NCBI RefSeq assembly: GCF_040822085.1
Contig: NZ_CP162006.1
Location: 3,224,001 to 3,288,000, forward strand
From: Rhodoferax sp. WC2427
GTDB taxonomy: Bacteria; Pseudomonadota; Gammaproteobacteria; Burkholderiales; Burkholderiaceae_C
Direction of reading: 5' to 3'
DNA: 64,000 bases
The notes under the pieces were generated by a model. That model was not told where the DNA came from. It saw nothing but the letters and a program-made list of their open reading frames with translations, and ran no database searches. Position numbers and translations under genes: made by a program. Positions 1 through 8,621 of this stretch are shown here, piece after piece. Positions within the stretch are counted from its first letter, which is position 1, and every line of letters starts with the position of its first letter.

Positions 1-1437
1 CAGGCCCATGGCGGCGTAGACGGTGCCCGCCAGCTGGCCCACGCCGCCCAGCACCACCACCATGAACGCGTCCACGATGTAGCCCTGGCCCAGGTCGGGG
101 CCGACGTTGCCTACCTGGCTCAGGGCGCATCCGGCCAGCCCGGCGATGCCCGAGCCCAGCGCAAATGCGTAGGTATCAATACGCGCGGTGTTGACCCCCA
201 TGCACGAGGCAATAGGGCGGTTTTGCGTGACCCCGCGCACAAACAGGCCCAGTCGGGTTTTGCCGATCAACCAGCCCACGCCCAGCAGCACGGCCACGGC
301 AAACGCGATGATGACGATGCGGTTATAGGGCAGCGACAAGTTAGCCATGACCTGCAGGCCGCCGCTCATCCACACCGGGTTTTCCACGCCGACGTTTTGC
401 GCGCCAAACAGGCTGCGCACGCCCTGCTGCAGCATCAGGCTGATCCCCCAGGTGGCCAGCAGCGTCTCCAGCGGGCGGCCGTACAGGAAGCGCAGCACGC
501 TGCGCTCCAGCGCCGCGCCCACCAGGGCCGATGCCAAAAACGACACCGGCACGGCGGCCAGCAGGTACCAGTCAAAGGCACCCGGCAAATACTTGAGAAA
601 AACGGTTTGCACCAGGTAGGTGGCGTAGGCGCCGATCATCATCAGCTCGCCGTGGGCCATGTTGATCACGCCCATCAGCCCATAGGTGATGGCCAGGCCC
701 AGGGCCACCAGCAGCAGGATGGAGCCCAGGCTGATGCCGCTGAAGATGGCGCCCAGCTTGTCGCCCCAGGCCAGCGAGGCCTCGACCTTGGCCAGGGCGG
801 CGTTCAGGGCCACTTTCACATCGGCATCGGGTTCAAGGGTCAGGCGCGCCAGCAGCACGGTCTTGGTGCTGGGGTTGCCGCTGTTGGCCAAGGTGGTGGC
901 GGCTTCCAGGCGGCGGGCCTTGTCGGTGCTGCCCAGCAGCAGGGCACCGCGCAGCAGGCCCAGCTGGTCTTTGATGGCGGGGTTGGTTTCGGCGGCAAAG
1001 GCCTTTTCCACCAGCGCCAGCTTGTTCTCGTCGGGCTCGGCCAGCAGGGTCTTGACCGCGGCGGCACGCAGCTTGTCGTCTTTGGAAAACAGCTTGACGG
1101 CGGCCAGCGCATTGTCCAGCTCGCTGCGCATCTGGTTGTTGTTGATGATGTCTTCGGCATCCGCGGGCAGGGCCACGTCGGCACCCGTGATCGGGTCTAC
1201 CGCCTTGTCGCCTTGCAGCAAAAATACCTTGTCGCCCAGGGTTTTGACCTGGTCGTCGGAGAGGGCCTGGATGAAGGCGACGGTCTTGTCGTCGGCGCTG
1301 ACCACGGCCTTGTTCAACGCCTCGATGCGCGTCTCGGTTTCGCCAATGGCCAAGCCTTTTACCTCGTCAGCGCTCAGTGCATAAGCGTGACCAGCTACCA
1401 AAAGCGTAGCAGCAATGAGTAGTTGTCGAATCAACAT
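1..1437 (-). CDS. urtB: Urea ABC transporter permease UrtB (3' end beyond window)
   Basis: This is the inner-membrane permease of the high-affinity urea ABC transporter. The first 479 residues are visible and the C-terminus lies off the left edge. A signal peptide (about residues 1-20, ending GHAYA) is followed by an exported alpha-helical region of roughly 170 residues, typical of UrtB and absent from LivH. The LivH-like membrane domain then begins near residue 195 with the run SGISLGSILLLVALGLAITY. The start is ATG at 1437. The gene lies 137 bp downstream of urtA on the same strand, with a terminator hairpin between them. The signal-peptide codons match the dispersed repeat of this genome. 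The family call is strong because of the N-terminal domain and the urtA neighbour. Confidence 0.93.
   Translation of the reverse strand, partial: MLIRQLLIAATLLVAGHAYALSADEVKGLAIGETETRIEALNKAVVSADDKTVAFIQALSDDQVKTLGDKVFLLQGDKAVDPITGADVALPADAEDIINNNQMRSELDNALAAVKLFSKDDKLRAAAVKTLLAEPDENKLALVEKAFAAETNPAIKDQLGLLRGALLLGSTDKARRLEAATTLANSGNPSTKTVLLARLTLEPDADVKVALNAALAKVEASLAWGDKLGAIFSGISLGSILLLVALGLAITYGLMGVINMAHGELMMIGAYATYLVQTVFLKYLPGAFDWYLLAAVPVSFLASALVGAALERSVLRFLYGRPLETLLATWGISLMLQQGVRSLFGAQNVGVENPVWMSGGLQVMANLSLPYNRIVIIAFAVAVLLGVGWLIGKTRLGLFVRGVTQNRPIASCMGVNTARIDTYAFALGSGIAGLAGCALSQVGNVGPDLGQGYIVDAFMVVVLGGVGQLAGTVYAAMGL
1380..1403 (-). repeat. Dispersed repeat core inside urtB signal peptide
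   Basis: Read on the minus strand, these 24 bases match the TTTTGATAGCTGCTCACGCTTATG core of the intergenic repeats at 22 positions. Here they are translated in frame as the hydrophobic and cleavage parts of the UrtB signal peptide (LVAGHAYA). This could be chance similarity in an Ala/Val-rich stretch, but the match is close. Confidence 0.5.
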
Positions 1438-1514
1438 GGAGTGGCCTGTTGGTTGGGCATGGAAGCGATACCAAATCTGTATGCAAATAGTGTTCCAGCA
1501 GACCCCGCCTGCCG

Positions 1515-1551
1515 AAAAAAAAGGCGCCTCTCGCCTGGTGCGAAAGGCGCC
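1515..1551 (-). terminator. Hairpin with U-tract between urtA and urtB
   Basis: On the minus strand a GC-rich stem (GGCGCCT-T-TCGC paired with GCGA-G-AGGCGCC, 5-base loop) is followed directly by eight T residues. It is an intrinsic terminator directly after urtA and inside the presumed operon. It would let the periplasmic binding protein be made in excess over the membrane parts. Confidence 0.85.
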
Positions 1552-1574
1552 CGAAGAAAAAAGCAGGGACGTGC

Positions 1575-2834
1575 TTACTTCTTCACTGGCTCATCTGGCT
1601 TGCCAGCATTGCCTTCGATGAACGGGCTCCATGGCACGGCCTTGACCGGGCCGGGTGTCTTCCACACCACGTTGAACTGGCCGTCGGCCTTGATTTCGCC
1701 GATGAACACCGACTTGTGCAGGTGGTGGTTCTTGGCATCCATTTCGGACACGATGCCCGAGGGTGCGTTGAACTTCTGGCCGGCCATGGCCGCGATCACC
1801 TTGTCGGTGTCGGTGCTGTTGGCTTTCTTCACGGCCTGGGCCCACATGTTGATGCCGATGTAGGTGGCTTCCATCGGGTCGTTGGTCAGGGGCTTGTCGG
1901 CACCGGGCAGGTTCTTGGCCTTGGCGTAGGCCGACCACTTCTTGATGAACTCGGTGTTGGCCGGGCTCTTGATGGTCATGAAGTAGTTCCAGGCAGCCAG
2001 GTGGCCCACCAGCGGCTTGGTGTCCACACCGCGCAGCTCTTCTTCGCCCACCGAGAAGGCGACCACGGGCACGTCCTTGGCCTTCAGGCCGGCGTTGCCC
2101 AGTTCCTTGTAGAACGGCACGTTGGAGTCGCCATTGATGGTGGACACCACGGCGGTCTTGCCACCGGCAGAGAACTTTTTGATGTCGGCCACGATGGTTT
2201 GGTAATCGCTGTGGCCAAACGGGGTGTACTTCTCGTCGATGTCGGTCTCTTTCACGCCCTTGCTCAGCAGGTAGGCGCGCAGAATCTTGTTGGTGGTGCG
2301 GGGGTACACATAGTCGGTGCCCAGCAGGACCCAACGCTTGGCACCGCCACCGGCCTTGCTCATCAAATAATCGACGGCAGGAATAGCTTGCTGGTTAGGC
2401 GCAGCACCCGTGTAGAACACGTTCTTGGACAGCTCTTCACCCTCGTACTGCACGGGGTAGAACAGCAGGCCGTTCATTTCTTCCACCACCGGCAGCACCG
2501 ACTTGCGCGACACCGAGGTCCAGCAGCCGAAGATCACCGAAACCTTGTCCTGGCCCAGCAGCTGCTTGGTCTTTTCGGCGAACAGCGGCCAGTTGGACGC
2601 GGGGTCCACCACCACAGGTTCGAGCTTCTTGCCCAGCAGGCCGCCCTTGGCGTTGATTTCGTCAATCGCCATCAGCACGGTGTCTTTCAACACGGTTTCC
2701 GAAATGGCCATGGTGCCCGACAGGCTGTGCAGCACACCGACCTTGATGGTGTCGGCCGCAAAGGCAGGCACCACGGACAGGGAGGACAGGGCGACAGCGG
2801 CGGTAATCGCCTTGAGAGTAAATCGACGTTGCAT
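1575..2834 (-). CDS. urtA: Urea ABC transporter substrate-binding protein UrtA
   Basis: This is the periplasmic urea-binding protein (419 aa) that feeds the Urt ABC transporter. A signal peptide covers residues 1-27 (cut after PAFA). The mature protein begins DTIKVGVLHSLSG as in type I periplasmic-binding proteins. The UrtA signatures GCWTSVSRK (103-111) and NGLLFYPVQYEGEE (121-134) separate it from LivK and AmiC relatives. The ATG at 2834 has GGAG about 9 bases upstream. It is the first gene of the urt operon and is divergent from the FAD oxidase gene. Expression is probably under nitrogen control, but I could not find a clear sigma-54 promoter. Confidence 0.95.
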   Translation of the reverse strand: MQRRFTLKAITAAVALSSLSVVPAFAADTIKVGVLHSLSGTMAISETVLKDTVLMAIDEINAKGGLLGKKLEPVVVDPASNWPLFAEKTKQLLGQDKVSVIFGCWTSVSRKSVLPVVEEMNGLLFYPVQYEGEELSKNVFYTGAAPNQQAIPAVDYLMSKAGGGAKRWVLLGTDYVYPRTTNKILRAYLLSKGVKETDIDEKYTPFGHSDYQTIVADIKKFSAGGKTAVVSTINGDSNVPFYKELGNAGLKAKDVPVVAFSVGEEELRGVDTKPLVGHLAAWNYFMTIKSPANTEFIKKWSAYAKAKNLPGADKPLTNDPMEATYIGINMWAQAVKKANSTDTDKVIAAMAGQKFNAPSGIVSEMDAKNHHLHKSVFIGEIKADGQFNVVWKTPGPVKAVPWSPFIEGNAGKPDEPVKK

Positions 2835-2943
2835 GTGTGCTTCTCCGTAAAGTAAATGAACCCGGCTCGCCGCTGGGGGCCTGTGCTGTACAGAGCTTTT
2901 TGCGGCGATGGGTGGACTTTAGGGGCGGCCTGCCGATGCGGGA

Positions 2944-2961
2944 ATACGCCGGGTGGCGTAT
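2944..2961. promoter_or_regulatory. Palindrome between urtA and the FAD oxidase gene
   Basis: This is a perfect 7-4-7 inverted repeat (ATACGCC, GGGT, GGCGTAT) in the 170-bp divergent intergenic region. It sits about 110 bp upstream of urtA and 44 bp upstream of the oxidase start. The position suits a regulator site for either gene, but no known motif was recognised. Confidence 0.4.
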
Positions 2962-3004
2962 GGGGCATGATCTTGGGCACGTTCAACTCTCCACCGGAGT
3001 CCCC

Positions 3005-4249
3005 ATGCCATTCGAAAAAGGCGGTTTGTGGCGCAATTGGGTCGGCAACCAGTCGTGCATTGCACGCTACAAGGGCGCGCCCACGTCCGAGGCCCAGCTG
3101 TGCGAGATGGTGGCCGAGGCGGATCGGCGCGACCTGAACCTGCGCGTGGCAGGCTCGGGCCACAGCTTCACGCCGGTGGTGGGCACCGGCGGGGTGCTGC
3201 TGTCGCTGGCGCAGATGCAGGGCGTGCACCGCTTTGACGATGCCAAGAAGCAAGTCACGGTGGCGGCGGGCACGCGCATCCACGACCTGGCGCTGGCCCT
3301 CAAGGCGCACGGCTTTTCGCTGGTGAACCAGGGCGACATCGACTCGCAGGCGGTGGCGGGTGCGTTCACCACCGGCACCCACGGCACCGGTGCCACGCTG
3401 GGCTGCCTGGCCACCTCGATTGCCGGGCTGCGGCTGGTGCAGGCCGATGGCAGCGTGCTGGTGGTGGACGGCAGCGATGCCGATCTGCTGCACGCCGCCC
3501 AGGTATCGGTGGGCACGCTGGGGGTGATTTCCGAGCTGACGCTGCAGGTCACCGATGCCTACCACCTGCAAGAGCACGTGTGGCGCGACGATTTCGAGAC
3601 CTGCATGGCCCGCCACGACGAGCTGGCCGCCACGCACCGGCATTTCGGCTTCTTCTGGTGCCCCACGCCGCACAGCCGCCAGCTGTACTGCCTGGCCGAC
3701 ACGGCGGATGCACCCCTGACCACCACATCAAAAACCGCCGACGTGTGCGAGATGAAGGTGATCGACATTACCGACCGCCCGGCGCTGGACACGCCGTTTG
3801 AAAAAATCGCCTACTCGTCCGAGATCTACCCCATCGAGTACGTGCCCAACTTCCACGAACTGGAATACGCGGTGCCGGTGCAGCACGGCAAAGAGGCGGT
3901 GCGTGCCGTGCGCGAGCTGATGCTCACCAAGCACACGAACTGCATCTTCCCCATCGAATACCGCTTCACCGCGGGCGACCCGGCCTGGATCAGCCCGTTC
4001 CACCAGCAAGACAGCATCACGCTGTCGGTATCTGGCCAGCCGGGCGTGGACTACTGGGACTACCTGCGCGATGTGGATGCCATCCTGCGCCGCTTTGGCT
4101 CGCGCCCGCACTGGGGCAAGATGCATTTTCTGGACACCGACGACGTGACCGCGCTGTACCCGCGCGCCGCAGATTTCCGGGCGCTGCGGCGCAGGCTGGA
4201 CCCGCGCGGGCGCTTTCTGAACGACCACGTGCGGGCGCTGCTGGGTTAG
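3005..4249 (+). CDS. FAD-binding oxidoreductase, D-arabinono-1,4-lactone oxidase family
   Basis: This 414-aa flavoprotein has the vanillyl-alcohol-oxidase fold. The N-terminal FAD-binding half holds GSGHSFT (residues 50-55 region; His53 is the usual covalent-FAD position in this family) and TGTHGTG (124-129). The C-terminal half is the ALO-type cap, ending with the PHWGKMH motif. Relatives oxidise sugar lactones (L-gulono-, D-arabinono-lactone) or alditols, with O2 or a quinone as acceptor. The substrate cannot be read from sequence. The start at 3005 is chosen because GGAG lies 6-8 bases upstream; an in-frame start at 2837 would run through the urtA promoter. No signal peptide, so probably cytoplasmic. 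Confidence 0.88.
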   Translation: MPFEKGGLWRNWVGNQSCIARYKGAPTSEAQLCEMVAEADRRDLNLRVAGSGHSFTPVVGTGGVLLSLAQMQGVHRFDDAKKQVTVAAGTRIHDLALALKAHGFSLVNQGDIDSQAVAGAFTTGTHGTGATLGCLATSIAGLRLVQADGSVLVVDGSDADLLHAAQVSVGTLGVISELTLQVTDAYHLQEHVWRDDFETCMARHDELAATHRHFGFFWCPTPHSRQLYCLADTADAPLTTTSKTADVCEMKVIDITDRPALDTPFEKIAYSSEIYPIEYVPNFHELEYAVPVQHGKEAVRAVRELMLTKHTNCIFPIEYRFTAGDPAWISPFHQQDSITLSVSGQPGVDYWDYLRDVDAILRRFGSRPHWGKMHFLDTDDVTALYPRAADFRALRRRLDPRGRFLNDHVRALLG

Positions 4250-4251
4250 GC

Positions 4252-4311
4252 ATCAAATCGACCCCTTACGCTTATGGAATAAGCATGGGCAGCTCTTAAA
4301 TATGTAGTAAA
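4252..4311 (+). repeat. Dispersed Comamonadaceae-type repeat
   Basis: The TTACGCTTATGGAATAAGC core, followed by an imperfect return arm, lies in the gap between the convergent oxidase and yceI genes. It belongs to the same family as the copies at 15768 and 22500. Confidence 0.65.
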
Positions 4312-4315
4312 CCCA

Positions 4316-4888
4316 TCACTGCCGCACCGCCTCCACCTGCACCACCAGGTGCACGCTCTTGGGCATCCCCAGGCTGACCCCCAGGTCCATGCCGTAGTCG
4401 GTGCGGTCGATGGTGGTCTCGAAGCTGCCGCTGCACACCTCGGGCTCGGGCGCAGGCGGCGTGCGGCAGGCAAAGTGGTTCACCTGCAGCAGCACCGGCA
4501 GGGTCTTGCCCAGCAGGGTCAGGTTGCCCAGCACCCCGGTCAGGGTCTCGCCGCTGAACAAAAATCGGTCGCCCAGGAAGTGGATGCTGGGGTACTGGCT
4601 GGCGTTGAACAGCTCGCTGCTGGCCAGAATGGCGTCGACCAAAGGCGTGCCCGAGCGCACCGACGCCGCCTCGATGCTGACGTCGGCCAGGCCGGTTTTG
4701 GCCGCCAGGTCCAATTCGATGGTGCCCGTGTGCCGCTCAAACCGCCCGCTGCTGATGCTGCCCAGCTCGTAGGTGGTGCTGGTGCGCAACGGGTCGATGG
4801 CGTAGGTGGCCGCCTGGGTGCTGGCCGAGGCGGCGAACAGCGTGGCAGCCAGCCAGCACGGCAGGGTCCAGTGCGCGGGCATGGGCAT
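4316..4888 (-). CDS. YceI family periplasmic protein
   Basis: This 190-aa YceI/lipocalin-like protein has a signal peptide (about residues 1-26, ending STQA). The mature part starts TYAIDPLRTSTTYELGSISS, the usual YceI opening, and shows GSFETTIDRTDYGMDLG near the C-terminus. Family members bind isoprenoid or other lipids in the periplasm. Two Cys in the distal third (in FACRT and PEVCSG) could form a disulfide. The ATG at 4888 starts just after the stop of the upstream gene (TGA at 4892-4890), so the two are probably translated together. Confidence 0.87.
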   Translation of the reverse strand: MPMPAHWTLPCWLAATLFAASASTQAATYAIDPLRTSTTYELGSISSGRFERHTGTIELDLAAKTGLADVSIEAASVRSGTPLVDAILASSELFNASQYPSIHFLGDRFLFSGETLTGVLGNLTLLGKTLPVLLQVNHFACRTPPAPEPEVCSGSFETTIDRTDYGMDLGVSLGMPKSVHLVVQVEAVRQ

Positions 4889-4889
4889 A

Positions 4890-5465
4890 TCAGGGCGCCA
4901 GCACACGGATCTGCACCAGCTGGCGGGTGTCGGCGGCGGCCTCGCTGCTGTAGGTGCCGGGCGCGGCCTGCCCTCCCCCGGTAGCGGCCACGGTGACCCA
5001 CTGGCCCAACGGCGCGCTGACCGAGGTGGCGAGCTGGCTGCGGGCCTGGCTGGGCAGTTCGGCGTTGCCGCTGGGGGCCTGCAGGCTGGAGGATTGCACG
5101 TCGATGTCGATCTTCACCGGCTGCCCGCCACCGGGCCAGCGCGGCTGCACCGCCATGCTCTGGCCCGCCTGCATCCACACCATGCCGTAACTGACACCGC
5201 TGCCGTCGCGGCCCGAACCCACCGACTGCACAAAGCGGATAGGCACGTTCTGGCCCAGGGTCAGGGTGGCCTTTTCGCCGTTGCGCACCTGGATGCGCTG
5301 GGAGGCCAGCGGCGCGGCCACGGGCTGGGTGCTGACGGTATTGCCATCGGGCTCGCTGATCTGCCGCAACTCCACCGCCAGGTTGCGCTGCGGTAGTTGC
5401 GCCAGGGCGGGCAGTGCGAGTGCCAGGGCGGCCCCGGCCAGAAGCGTGAATGCGGTGGTAGCCAT
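4890..5465 (-). CDS. Exported protein of unknown function
   Basis: About 191 aa, starting MATTAFTLLAGAAL with a clear signal peptide cut near ALPALA. The mature part has VELRQI, TQPVAAPLASQ and VRNGEKATL, then a beta-rich region and a Ser/Ala-rich C-terminal third. This is reminiscent of small secreted proteins seen in Burkholderiales, but I recognise no named domain. The longer frame to 5573 adds 36 residues without signal-peptide character. It is the first gene of a pair with the yceI gene, so an envelope role is inferred from context only. Confidence 0.75.
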   Translation of the reverse strand: MATTAFTLLAGAALALALPALAQLPQRNLAVELRQISEPDGNTVSTQPVAAPLASQRIQVRNGEKATLTLGQNVPIRFVQSVGSGRDGSGVSYGMVWMQAGQSMAVQPRWPGGGQPVKIDIDVQSSSLQAPSGNAELPSQARSQLATSVSAPLGQWVTVAATGGGQAAPGTYSSEAAADTRQLVQIRVLAP

Positions 5466-5678
5466 GCGGCCATTGTTCCACGCCAGGGCTTCATCCCCCA
5501 AACGAAGGATGCGAAAGTCGCCAAGTGGGGCTAACTTCAACAACATCGGTAAGGCGCCTGGACCAAAGGCCACAAAGACCGGGTCTTGCCACCCTACTTC
5601 CAGACCTTACCCCGCAAACCACTACCTATATTGATTTCAGGGGCGGCGGACCCATTTACGGAACACAAGGGGGCGTAT

Positions 5679-5909
5679 ATGCACACGCACACTGTCAATA
5701 TCCAAGGCGATCCCGGCAGCCATCTGCTGCTGGAGGTGGACTTCAAGTGGCTGATGGCGGGCCAAGGCTATACCGTGGACCCCGACCGCCTGCTGCACGA
5801 TCCGGCCTATGCCGACACCTGCCTGCAGTGTGCCCAGCGCTCCAGCTGCATCGCGCTGCAAGAATGCGCTTTGAACCTGCGCGAGGTGCTGGCGCAGGCC
5901 ATCCACTAG
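5679..5909 (+). CDS. Small Cys-rich protein (76 aa), unknown
   Basis: A 76-residue protein starting MHTHTVNIQGDPGSH, with a GGGGG stretch a few bases upstream of the ATG. The C-terminal half holds C-x2-C-x5-C-x5-C (CLQCAQRSSCIALQEC), a spacing that could bind zinc or an iron-sulfur cluster. There is no signal peptide or membrane segment. The stop overlaps the end of the convergent DUF2520 gene by 4 bp. I do not recognise the family. Its codon use matches neighbouring genes, which supports it being real. Confidence 0.6.
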   Translation: MHTHTVNIQGDPGSHLLLEVDFKWLMAGQGYTVDPDRLLHDPAYADTCLQCAQRSSCIALQECALNLREVLAQAIH

Positions 5910-6742
5910 CTCTTGGCCTGGCTCGCCAAACGCAAGGCCAGCGCACTCAGCGCGTCGTAGGCCGCACCGGCTTCTCGGTCCCAGGCCGCCACGGCCAGCG
6001 CCTGGCGGGCAATGGCGGCGGTGTCGCCCCGGGCGGCCGGGCCGGTCAGGGCGGCAGCCGGGCCCAGGGTCGTGATGTTGTGCACCGCATGGGCCAGCAA
6101 ACGGGCGCGCAGGCCGGGAATCAGCTCGGCAGGTACTCCGGTGCTGCGCCATGCGTCTTCGGCCACGCTTTGCAGCACCGGCAGGAAGTTGGTGGCAAAC
6201 ACGGCTGCCGCGTGGTAGAGCAATTTGTCCCCGGTGGCCACATCAAAACAGCGTGCGCCAATGGCGGTGAAGGCCGCACGCAGCAGGCCGCAGGCGCGGC
6301 TGTGGCCCTCCAGCGCGCAGGCCGTGCCAGGGAACTGGGCCACGGCGGCATCCACCGAGGCAAAACTCAAAATACAGTGCGCGCTGGCCGTCTGCCAGCC
6401 CAGGCTCACCAGCGGTGCCAGCTGGGTGCTGCCCAGCGCCCCGCTGCAGTGGAACGCCACGGTTTGCGCACCCAGGGCCGACGATGCCGCAAACGCCGCG
6501 GCCAGCGCCTGCGCCATCGGGGGCAGCGCGGTATCGGGCACGGCCAGCATCCACACATCGGCCGGGCGCATGGCCTGCAGGCTCTCGACCGGGTAGCCCG
6601 CGCCGATGGCGGCACAGGCGGCCTGGGCGCTGGCAGGGCTGCTGGTCAGCACATCCTGCACCGCAAACGTGCCCTGCTGCTGCCATAGCCGGGCCAGCGT
6701 TTGCCCCACACGGCCAGCACCGACCAGGTTGAGTGTTTTCAA
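5906..6742 (-). CDS. Rossmann-like and DUF2520 domain-containing protein
   Basis: About 278 aa. The N-terminus KTLNLVGAGRVGQTLARLW is an NAD(P)-binding Rossmann fold with GAGRVG. The second half is the DUF2520 helical domain, with HCSGALGS before it and FATNFLPVLQ in the helical part. The whole resembles ketopantoate or pyrroline-carboxylate reductase relatives, so an NAD(P)-dependent reductase is the likely activity; its substrate is unknown. No ATG start exists near the conserved N-terminus. TTG at 6742 (chosen because the family starts right before the Rossmann strand) or TTG at 6787 are possible. Confidence 0.8.
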   Translation of the reverse strand: MKTLNLVGAGRVGQTLARLWQQQGTFAVQDVLTSSPASAQAACAAIGAGYPVESLQAMRPADVWMLAVPDTALPPMAQALAAAFAASSALGAQTVAFHCSGALGSTQLAPLVSLGWQTASAHCILSFASVDAAVAQFPGTACALEGHSRACGLLRAAFTAIGARCFDVATGDKLLYHAAAVFATNFLPVLQSVAEDAWRSTGVPAELIPGLRARLLAHAVHNITTLGPAAALTGPAARGDTAAIARQALAVAAWDREAGAAYDALSALALRLASQAKS

Positions 6743-6814
6743 AGCAGTGGCTTTCTGAAGTTGAACGGTCGCAGGCCATTGTGCCAAAGACGGCCTCGCA
6801 GGCTGTTCGCTCTA

Positions 6815-6862
6815 CTTTTGATAGCTTCTCACGCCCATACCATGGGCGTAAACCGCCCAAAA
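6815..6862 (+). repeat. Dispersed repeat with perfect 8-bp hairpin
   Basis: TTTTGATAGCTTCTCACGCCCATACCATGGGCGT contains the repeat core followed by a perfect 8-3-8 stem (6831-6849). It lies in the gap upstream of the DUF2520 gene and downstream of the biotin carboxylase gene, so it may help end transcription of the long operon. Confidence 0.65.
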
Positions 6863-6887
6863 CCTCTGCAACCCGGGAAACCGCGAC

Positions 6888-8621
6888 TCAGTCCGCCACG
6901 ATCTCCGCGATGGCATGGCCGGAGGCCACCGGGGTGCCTTGGGCCACCTTGAGGCGGATACGCCCGGCGCGGTGGGCGGTGACGTGCATCTCCATCTTCA
7001 TCGCCTCCATCGAGGCAATCGCGTCGCCTGCGGCCACGCTGGCACCGTCTTCAACCATCCAGGCCAGCAGCGTGCCGGAGATGGGGGCCAGCACCGCGCC
7101 AGCGTCTGCCGCTGCCGAAACAGCCGCAGCGCCCTCGCCCACCGGCGCTGCCGCCTGCAAGCCGCGCAGCAGCTCGGCCGGCAGGCCCAGCGCCATGCGG
7201 CGGCCATCCACCTCGATGGCGGTGCGCACCAGCGCCACATGGGCCAGCGGCTCGGGCCGCACGGCGGCGCTGAGGGTGTTGGCAAAGTCGGTCTCGATCC
7301 AGCGCGTGTGCACCTTGAACCCATCCTCGCCCACAAAGTCGGGCGACTCCATCACCGCGCGGTGGAAGGGCAGCACCGATGCCACGCCTTCAATGCGGAA
7401 CTCCTTCAGCGCACGGCGGGCACGGGCCATGGCCTGGGCCCGCGTGGCACCGGTGACGATGAGCTTGGCCATGAGCGAATCGAAGGTGCCGGGCACTGTC
7501 GAGCCCGACAGCACACCGGTGTCAACACGCACGCCAGGGCCTGATGGCCACTCGAATACGCGCACCAGTCCGGGCGTGGGCAAAAAGCCGCGGCCCACGT
7601 CTTCAGCGTTGATGCGGAACTCGAAAGCGTGGCCGCGCGGCACGGGCGTTTCGGTGATCGACAGCGGCAGACCATCGGCCACGCGCAGTTGCTCGACCAC
7701 CAGATCGATGCCGGAGGTTTCCTCGGTCACCGGGTGCTCGACCTGCAGGCGGGTGTTGACTTCGAGGAACGAGATGGTGCCCGACGGGCTGAGCAAGAAC
7801 TCGACGGTACCGGCGCTGACGTAGCCCGCCCGGGTGCAGATGTCTCGCGCCGACTGGTGGATGCGCTCGCGCTGCACGTCGGTCAGGAAGGGCGCGGGCG
7901 CTTCCTCGACCAGCTTCTGGTTGCGCCGTTGAAGCGAGCAGTCGCGCGTGCCGAGCACCACCACATGGCCATGCGTGTCGGCGATGACCTGCGCCTCGAT
8001 GTGGCGCGGCCGATCGAGAAACTGCTCGACGAAGCATTCGCCGCGACCAAAGGCGGTAATGGCCTCGCGCACCGCCGAATCGTAGAGATCTGCCACCTCA
8101 TCCATGCGCCAGGCGATCTTCATGCCGCGGCCGCCACCGCCGAACGCGGCCTTGATGATGATGGGCAGGCCATGCTGCTCGGCGAAAGCGAGCACCTCCT
8201 GCGCATTGCTGACCGGCCCAGACGTGCCCGCGACCAGCGGCGCGCCGACTTCCAGCGCAATCGTGCGCGCCTGCACCTTGTCGCCCAGCGCTTCAATGGC
8301 GGCGGGCGGCGGGCCAATCCAGGCCAGCCCGGCACCGATGACCGCACGGGCGAAGCCCGCGTTTTCCGACAGAAAACCGTAGCCCGGGTGAACCGCGTCG
8401 GCACCGCAGCGCGCAGCAATGGCGAGCAGTTTGCCGATGTGCAGGTAGGTGTCGGCCGGGCGATGTCCGTCCAGGCCATAGGCCTCGTCGGCCATGCGGG
8501 TGTGCAGCGCGTCCAGGTCGGCATCGGCATACACCGCGACCGACTGCACGCCGTAGTCGGCACAGGCCCGGGCGATGCGTACGGCGATCTCGCCACGGTT
8601 GGCAATCAGAACTTTTTTCAT
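6888..8621 (-). CDS. Biotin carboxylase fused to biotin carrier domain (5-oxoproline locus)
   Basis: A 577-aa ATP-grasp biotin carboxylase opens with [19 protein letters not shown], with the ATP loop AFGGGGRGM and the catalytic run [15 protein letters not shown] biotinyl domain is fused at the C-terminus, with EAMKMEM; the biotin-accepting Lys is residue 542. The enzyme would carboxylate its own biotin using ATP and bicarbonate. Housekeeping AccC (about 450 aa) lacks the carrier, so this is not the fatty-acid enzyme. The ATG overlaps the upstream pxpBC stop (ATGA), and it is the last gene of the operon. I infer that the fused PxpB-PxpC supplies the partner activity on 5-oxoproline or a related amide. 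Confidence 0.9.
   Translation of the reverse strand: MKKVLIANRGEIAVRIARACADYGVQSVAVYADADLDALHTRMADEAYGLDGHRPADTYLHIGKLLAIAARCGADAVHPGYGFLSENAGFARAVIGAGLAWIGPPPAAIEALGDKVQARTIALEVGAPLVAGTSGPVSNAQEVLAFAEQHGLPIIIKAAFGGGGRGMKIAWRMDEVADLYDSAVREAITAFGRGECFVEQFLDRPRHIEAQVIADTHGHVVVLGTRDCSLQRRNQKLVEEAPAPFLTDVQRERIHQSARDICTRAGYVSAGTVEFLLSPSGTISFLEVNTRLQVEHPVTEETSGIDLVVEQLRVADGLPLSITETPVPRGHAFEFRINAEDVGRGFLPTPGLVRVFEWPSGPGVRVDTGVLSGSTVPGTFDSLMAKLIVTGATRAQAMARARRALKEFRIEGVASVLPFHRAVMESPDFVGEDGFKVHTRWIETDFANTLSAAVRPEPLAHVALVRTAIEVDGRRMALGLPAELLRGLQAAAPVGEGAAAVSAAADAGAVLAPISGTLLAWMVEDGASVAAGDAIASMEAMKMEMHVTAHRAGRIRLKVAQGTPVASGHAIAEIVAD

Noticed and set aside
223..1422. Long open frame on the plus strand opposite urtB
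   Set aside because: His/Gln/Gly-rich translation typical of the antisense of GC-rich genes; the minus strand encodes a convincing UrtB.
2835..3004. Sigma-54 promoter for urtA
   Set aside because: No TGGC-N8-TGC pair with proper spacing was found on the minus strand in this gap.
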